A DNA stretch of 64,000 bases. It comes from Armatimonadota bacterium (GTDB lineage Bacteria > Armatimonadota > Fimbriimonadia > Fimbriimonadales > Fimbriimonadaceae). A model generated the notes under the pieces. It worked only from the letters and a program-made list of their open reading frames with translations, ran no database searches and was not told the origin of the DNA. The position numbers and the translations under genes were made by a program. Position 1 is the stretch's first letter. Each line of letters starts with the position of its first letter. Positions 61,782 through 64,000 of the stretch are shown piece by piece. The stretch is from the NCBI GenBank assembly GCA_018268395.1, contig JAFDWQ010000001.1:458306-522305 (forward strand), read 5' to 3'.

Positions 61782-61787
61782 TAGAAT
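61782..61787 (+). promoter_or_regulatory. -10 element TAGAAT of the superoxide dismutase gene
   Basis: TAGAAT ends 6 nt upstream of ATG 61794 with no Shine-Dalgarno, the clearest example of the leaderless layout in the window. Confidence 0.5.
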
Positions 61788-61793
61788 GTCTCT

Positions 61794-62399
61794 ATGGACG
61801 TCAAGCTTGTCGCCGTTCCCGAGTCGATCCCGGACAAGGTCTACACGACCGAGAGCGCGGGCATCAGCCGCGCCACCCACGACAACCACCTCACACTGTG
61901 GAAAGGCTACGCCAACAAGACCAACGAGATCCGCAAGGCCTTGGCCGAGATGGACACCGATCCGTCCAAGGCCAATCAGATCTACAGCCAGATGCGGGCG
62001 CTCAAGGTCAACTACGCCTTCGCCTACGGCGGCTACATCAACCACAACGTGTACTTCGAGACGATCGGAGGTCAGGGCGGGCCGGCTGTCGGCGACGTGG
62101 CCGGACTGATCACGGACGCCTATGGAAGTTTCGACGCCTGGGTCTCGGACTGGAAGTCCACCGGGATGGCGGGCCGCGGTTGGGCGTTCTTGGGCTATGA
62201 CCTGGCCGAAGGACGCGTCTTCAACTACATCGGCGACTCGCAGGACACCTTCCCCGCCTGGAACCATAAGGTGCTCCTCGCGATGGACGTTTACGAGCAC
62301 GCTTACTACTTGGACTTCCAGACGGCGCGCATGAAGTACATCGAGGCGTTCCTGCAGGTCGTCGACTGGGACGCCGTGGACCGCCGCCTGGCCAAGTGA
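61794..62399 (+). CDS. Iron/manganese superoxide dismutase
   Basis: 201 aa. Metal ligands by alignment: His32 in HLTLWKGY, His84 in YINHNVYF, Asp165 and His169 in DVYEHAYYLDF. WAFLGYDLAEGRVFNY replaces the usual 'GWgWLv'. The 'GISxxTIxxHYxLYxGY' variant lacks the paired HH of E. coli SodB, as in some clostridial and other SODs. No signal peptide, thus cytoplasmic. Fe versus Mn preference is not readable. Detoxifies superoxide produced by the aerobic chain. Confidence 0.9.
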   Translation: MDVKLVAVPESIPDKVYTTESAGISRATHDNHLTLWKGYANKTNEIRKALAEMDTDPSKANQIYSQMRALKVNYAFAYGGYINHNVYFETIGGQGGPAVGDVAGLITDAYGSFDAWVSDWKSTGMAGRGWAFLGYDLAEGRVFNYIGDSQDTFPAWNHKVLLAMDVYEHAYYLDFQTARMKYIEAFLQVVDWDAVDRRLAK

Positions 62400-62474
62400 C
62401 CTAGGCCGCGTCAAAAACTTCTTACGGATTCCGACCGCAGGAGGCGGGGGGCGTCGTGGATGGCGGAGGCGTTT

Positions 62475-63086
62475 ATGAAAACGATGCGCACTTTCACCTT
62501 GACCGCCCTCAGCGTCCTGACGGCCGTGGCCGCGTTCGCCCAGACCACCTCGCCGCCCCTGAGCGCGCCGGGCTTTAAGCTCAAAGACGCGATGGGGAAC
62601 GACGTCCAACTCTCCTCTTTCCTCGGAAAGTACGTCGTCCTCGAATGGACGAACAAGGATTGCGACTACGTGAAGAAATGGTACGACGCGAAGAAGATGC
62701 AGGGCGTCCAAAAGGACGCCATGGACAAAGGCGTCGTCTGGCTCGTCATCGACTCGACCCCGATGACGGCGGGCGGGTACATGACCATGGACCAGGCCAA
62801 AGACCACTACAGGACCGCCGGCTCCACCCCGAGCTACATGTTGTGGGACAGCGACGGTGCGGTGGCCAAGATGTACGGCGTGAAATTCGCGCCGACGGCC
62901 GTGGTCATCGACAAGGCTGGGAAGATCATTTACCAAGGGGCGTTCGACGACAAATCGCGCTCGTTGGACGCGGACTCGCTCGATAGGGCCCACAACTACG
63001 TGATGACCGCCCTCGAGGAATCCATGTCCGGCAAGATGGTCACGCGCCCGAGCACCGAAGCCTACGGTTGCCCGATCGGCGGCTGA
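62475..63086 (+). CDS. Secreted thioredoxin-fold protein (peroxiredoxin-like), paralogue A
   Basis: 203 aa from ATG 62475, preceded by GGAGG at 62465-62469. Signal peptide MRTFTLTALSVLTAVAAFAQ. AhpC/TSA-like fold: APGFKLKDAMGNDVQLSSFL, KYVVLEWTNKDCDYVKKWY (one Cys), FAPTAVVIDKAGKIIYQGAF. The CxxC of true thioredoxins is missing; CDYVKK carries a single Cys, so a thiol peroxidase-like mechanism is possible. Cys near the end (YGCPIGG) matches paralogue B and may resolve the disulphide. Periplasmic. Confidence 0.8.
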   Translation: MKTMRTFTLTALSVLTAVAAFAQTTSPPLSAPGFKLKDAMGNDVQLSSFLGKYVVLEWTNKDCDYVKKWYDAKKMQGVQKDAMDKGVVWLVIDSTPMTAGGYMTMDQAKDHYRTAGSTPSYMLWDSDGAVAKMYGVKFAPTAVVIDKAGKIIYQGAFDDKSRSLDADSLDRAHNYVMTALEESMSGKMVTRPSTEAYGCPIGG

Positions 63087-63110
63087 CGGGACGTAAGGAC
63101 CGACGACGCG

Positions 63111-63140
63111 ACGGCCGCCTGAGCCCGCTCAGGCGGCCGT
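63111..63140. terminator. Bidirectional terminator between redoxin paralogues
   Basis: Perfect 14-bp stem ACGGCCGCCTGAGC / GCTCAGGCGGCCGT with a 2-base centre, midway between two convergent genes. T runs are short, so strength is uncertain. Confidence 0.6.
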
Positions 63141-63165
63141 TCGACGTCAGCGGAGCCACCCGAGC

Positions 63166-63783
63166 TCAGTACTTGACGTTACAGCCGTAGGGCCGGGTCG
63201 AGGAGGTCGTGACCGTCCGTCCCGCCATCGACTCTTCCAAGGCGAGAAGGGCGAAGTTCTTCGGCGGGGACGTCGCGCCCCTCGGGTTCGGTTGGTCGTC
63301 GATGGCCCCGTGGTATACGACTCTGCCTTGGGGGTCGATGACCACGATCTGCGGCGTGTTGCGGGCGCCATAGGCCCGTCCGACCTTACCGTCGGGATCC
63401 AAAAGGCAGGCGGTAGCGTTCGATCCGACTTCGGAAGAATGGGCTTTGGCCTGAGGCCCGGTCAGGTGGCCCTGCTTGCCCGGGGCGGACGAAACGACCG
63501 TGAGCCACACCGCACCCATGCCCGTCGCCTTCTTCTGGGTCGCTTGCATGTTGCCGCTGCGATAGTGCCGGACCACGTACGGGCAGTCCTTGTTCGTCCA
63601 TTCAAGGACGACGTACTTGCCCTTAAAATCCGTGAGCGAGCGGGCCTGACCGTCCGCATCCGGCAAAGAAAAAGCCGGGGCGTCCGTCCCAGGAGCGGCC
63701 ATTTGCGGAGCCGAAACTTGGGCGTCGACGGCGATGGCGGCTAGAAAGACCGCCGAAAGCGAGAGCACCGTTGCTGTTTTCAT
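63166..63783 (-). CDS. Secreted thioredoxin-fold protein, paralogue B
   Basis: 205 aa from ATG 63783. Signal peptide TATVLSLSAVFLAAIAVDA. Same order as paralogue A: APAFSLPDADGQARSLTDF, KYVVLEWTNKDCPYVVRHY, TPQIVVIDPQGRVVYHGAI, and C-terminal RPYGCNVKY. One Cys at DCPYV plus the C-terminal Cys. About 40% like paralogue A by eye. Redoxins of this type ('EWTN.DCPFVRKHY') are often next to DsbD-like genes. Its ATG overlaps the stop of the upstream gene. Confidence 0.8.
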   Translation of the reverse strand: MKTATVLSLSAVFLAAIAVDAQVSAPQMAAPGTDAPAFSLPDADGQARSLTDFKGKYVVLEWTNKDCPYVVRHYRSGNMQATQKKATGMGAVWLTVVSSAPGKQGHLTGPQAKAHSSEVGSNATACLLDPDGKVGRAYGARNTPQIVVIDPQGRVVYHGAIDDQPNPRGATSPPKNFALLALEESMAGRTVTTSSTRPYGCNVKY

Positions 63784-64000
63784 CGCGACACTTCCGTCAG
63801 CTTTGACGCTTCGATCGGCACATCGATCACCAGCCCGGGGGTTTTCTTTAGAAAAAGATAAGAATCGGGGACGGCCAAGACTCCCCGGAGCCTGTGAGGA
63901 GGTGCCGAACCGAACGTCGACGGCTTGAGCGTCAAGCTCAAAAGCCGACCTGAGACGGCGACGCCTTGACCGTCCGAGTGGTCGAGCGCGTCCTTGTCCG
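63780..64000 (-). CDS. C-terminal part of a DsbD-N-like protein, cut by the window end
   Basis: Open minus-strand frame running off the window; 73 codons remain. The final residues SKLTEVSR overlap the start of paralogue B (ATGA), showing translational coupling. The stretch FGSAPPHRLRGVLAVPDSYL then TPGLVIDVPIEA resembles the N-terminal domain of DsbD, which feeds reductant to periplasmic thiol proteins. The match is weak and only the end is visible. Confidence 0.45.
   Translation of the reverse strand, partial: DKDALDHSDGQGVAVSGRLLSLTLKPSTFGSAPPHRLRGVLAVPDSYLFLKKTPGLVIDVPIEASKLTEVSR

Overview
The window is high-GC, densely coded bacterial chromosome. Several traits fit a diderm aerobe of the Armatimonadota type (Fimbriimonadia-like), which is inference and not proven: an alternative complex III followed by a caa3 oxidase, a fused haem O/haem A synthase, futalosine-type menaquinone synthesis (mqnA), a PilMNO-type assembly operon, and frequent GTG/TTG starts. 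At least thirteen genes carry a TANNNT (-10-like) hexamer only 6-11 nt before the start codon, mostly without a Shine-Dalgarno, so leaderless transcription looks common.

Layout. 0-12.6 kb: mostly single genes in mixed orientation (DUF4230, lipoprotein, a VOC-GNAT fusion, cupin, glycine-zipper protein, GNAT, DUF1579, P-loop kinase-like, secreted subtilase with a propeller-like C-terminus, HAF-like secreted protein, HTH-PAS regulator). 12.8-16.9 kb: a four-gene respiratory operon with two CydA-like membrane proteins (one with a c-type haem domain) around a Rieske protein and a fused cytochrome b6/subunit IV. 17.0-26.6 kb (minus): an overlapping operon HD-GYP-pilM-pilN-pilO-pilP/gspC-like-gspD-gspE-gspF-gspG. 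Diverging from it are three prepilin-like genes (26.8-28.9 kb), ending against a 15-copy 21-bp heptad-repeat gene. 29.5-31.1 kb: a REC-GGDEF-HD-GYP regulator. Second-messenger turnover and pilus/secretion genes therefore sit side by side.

31.57-33.07 kb: a small, lower-GC island with one Fic protein, lodged at the 3' end of tRNA-Ala(CGC), with the last 28 nt of the tRNA duplicated at its far end. 33.1-36.0 kb: mqnA, a DUF3052-like gene, a SAM methyltransferase and a family 2 glycosyltransferase.

36.3-51.4 kb: an energy supercluster, ctaAB fusion, actABCDEF, a small membrane protein, SCO1, then coxB(c)-coxA-coxC-coxD. It encodes haem A synthesis, menaquinol:cytochrome c oxidoreduction (ACIII), copper delivery and a caa3 oxidase. 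With the 12.8-kb operon, this one window holds two different quinol:cytochrome c oxidoreductase modules.

51.5-64 kb: UvrD/PcrA helicase, a lipoprotein, lexA with a near-consensus promoter, a SurA-like foldase, rsmI, a Wza-like export protein, OsmC, a selenocysteine tRNA (anticodon UCA), an ALDH7-type dehydrogenase, an unknown gene, Fe/Mn superoxide dismutase and two convergent thioredoxin-fold paralogues, the last coupled to a gene cut by the window end.
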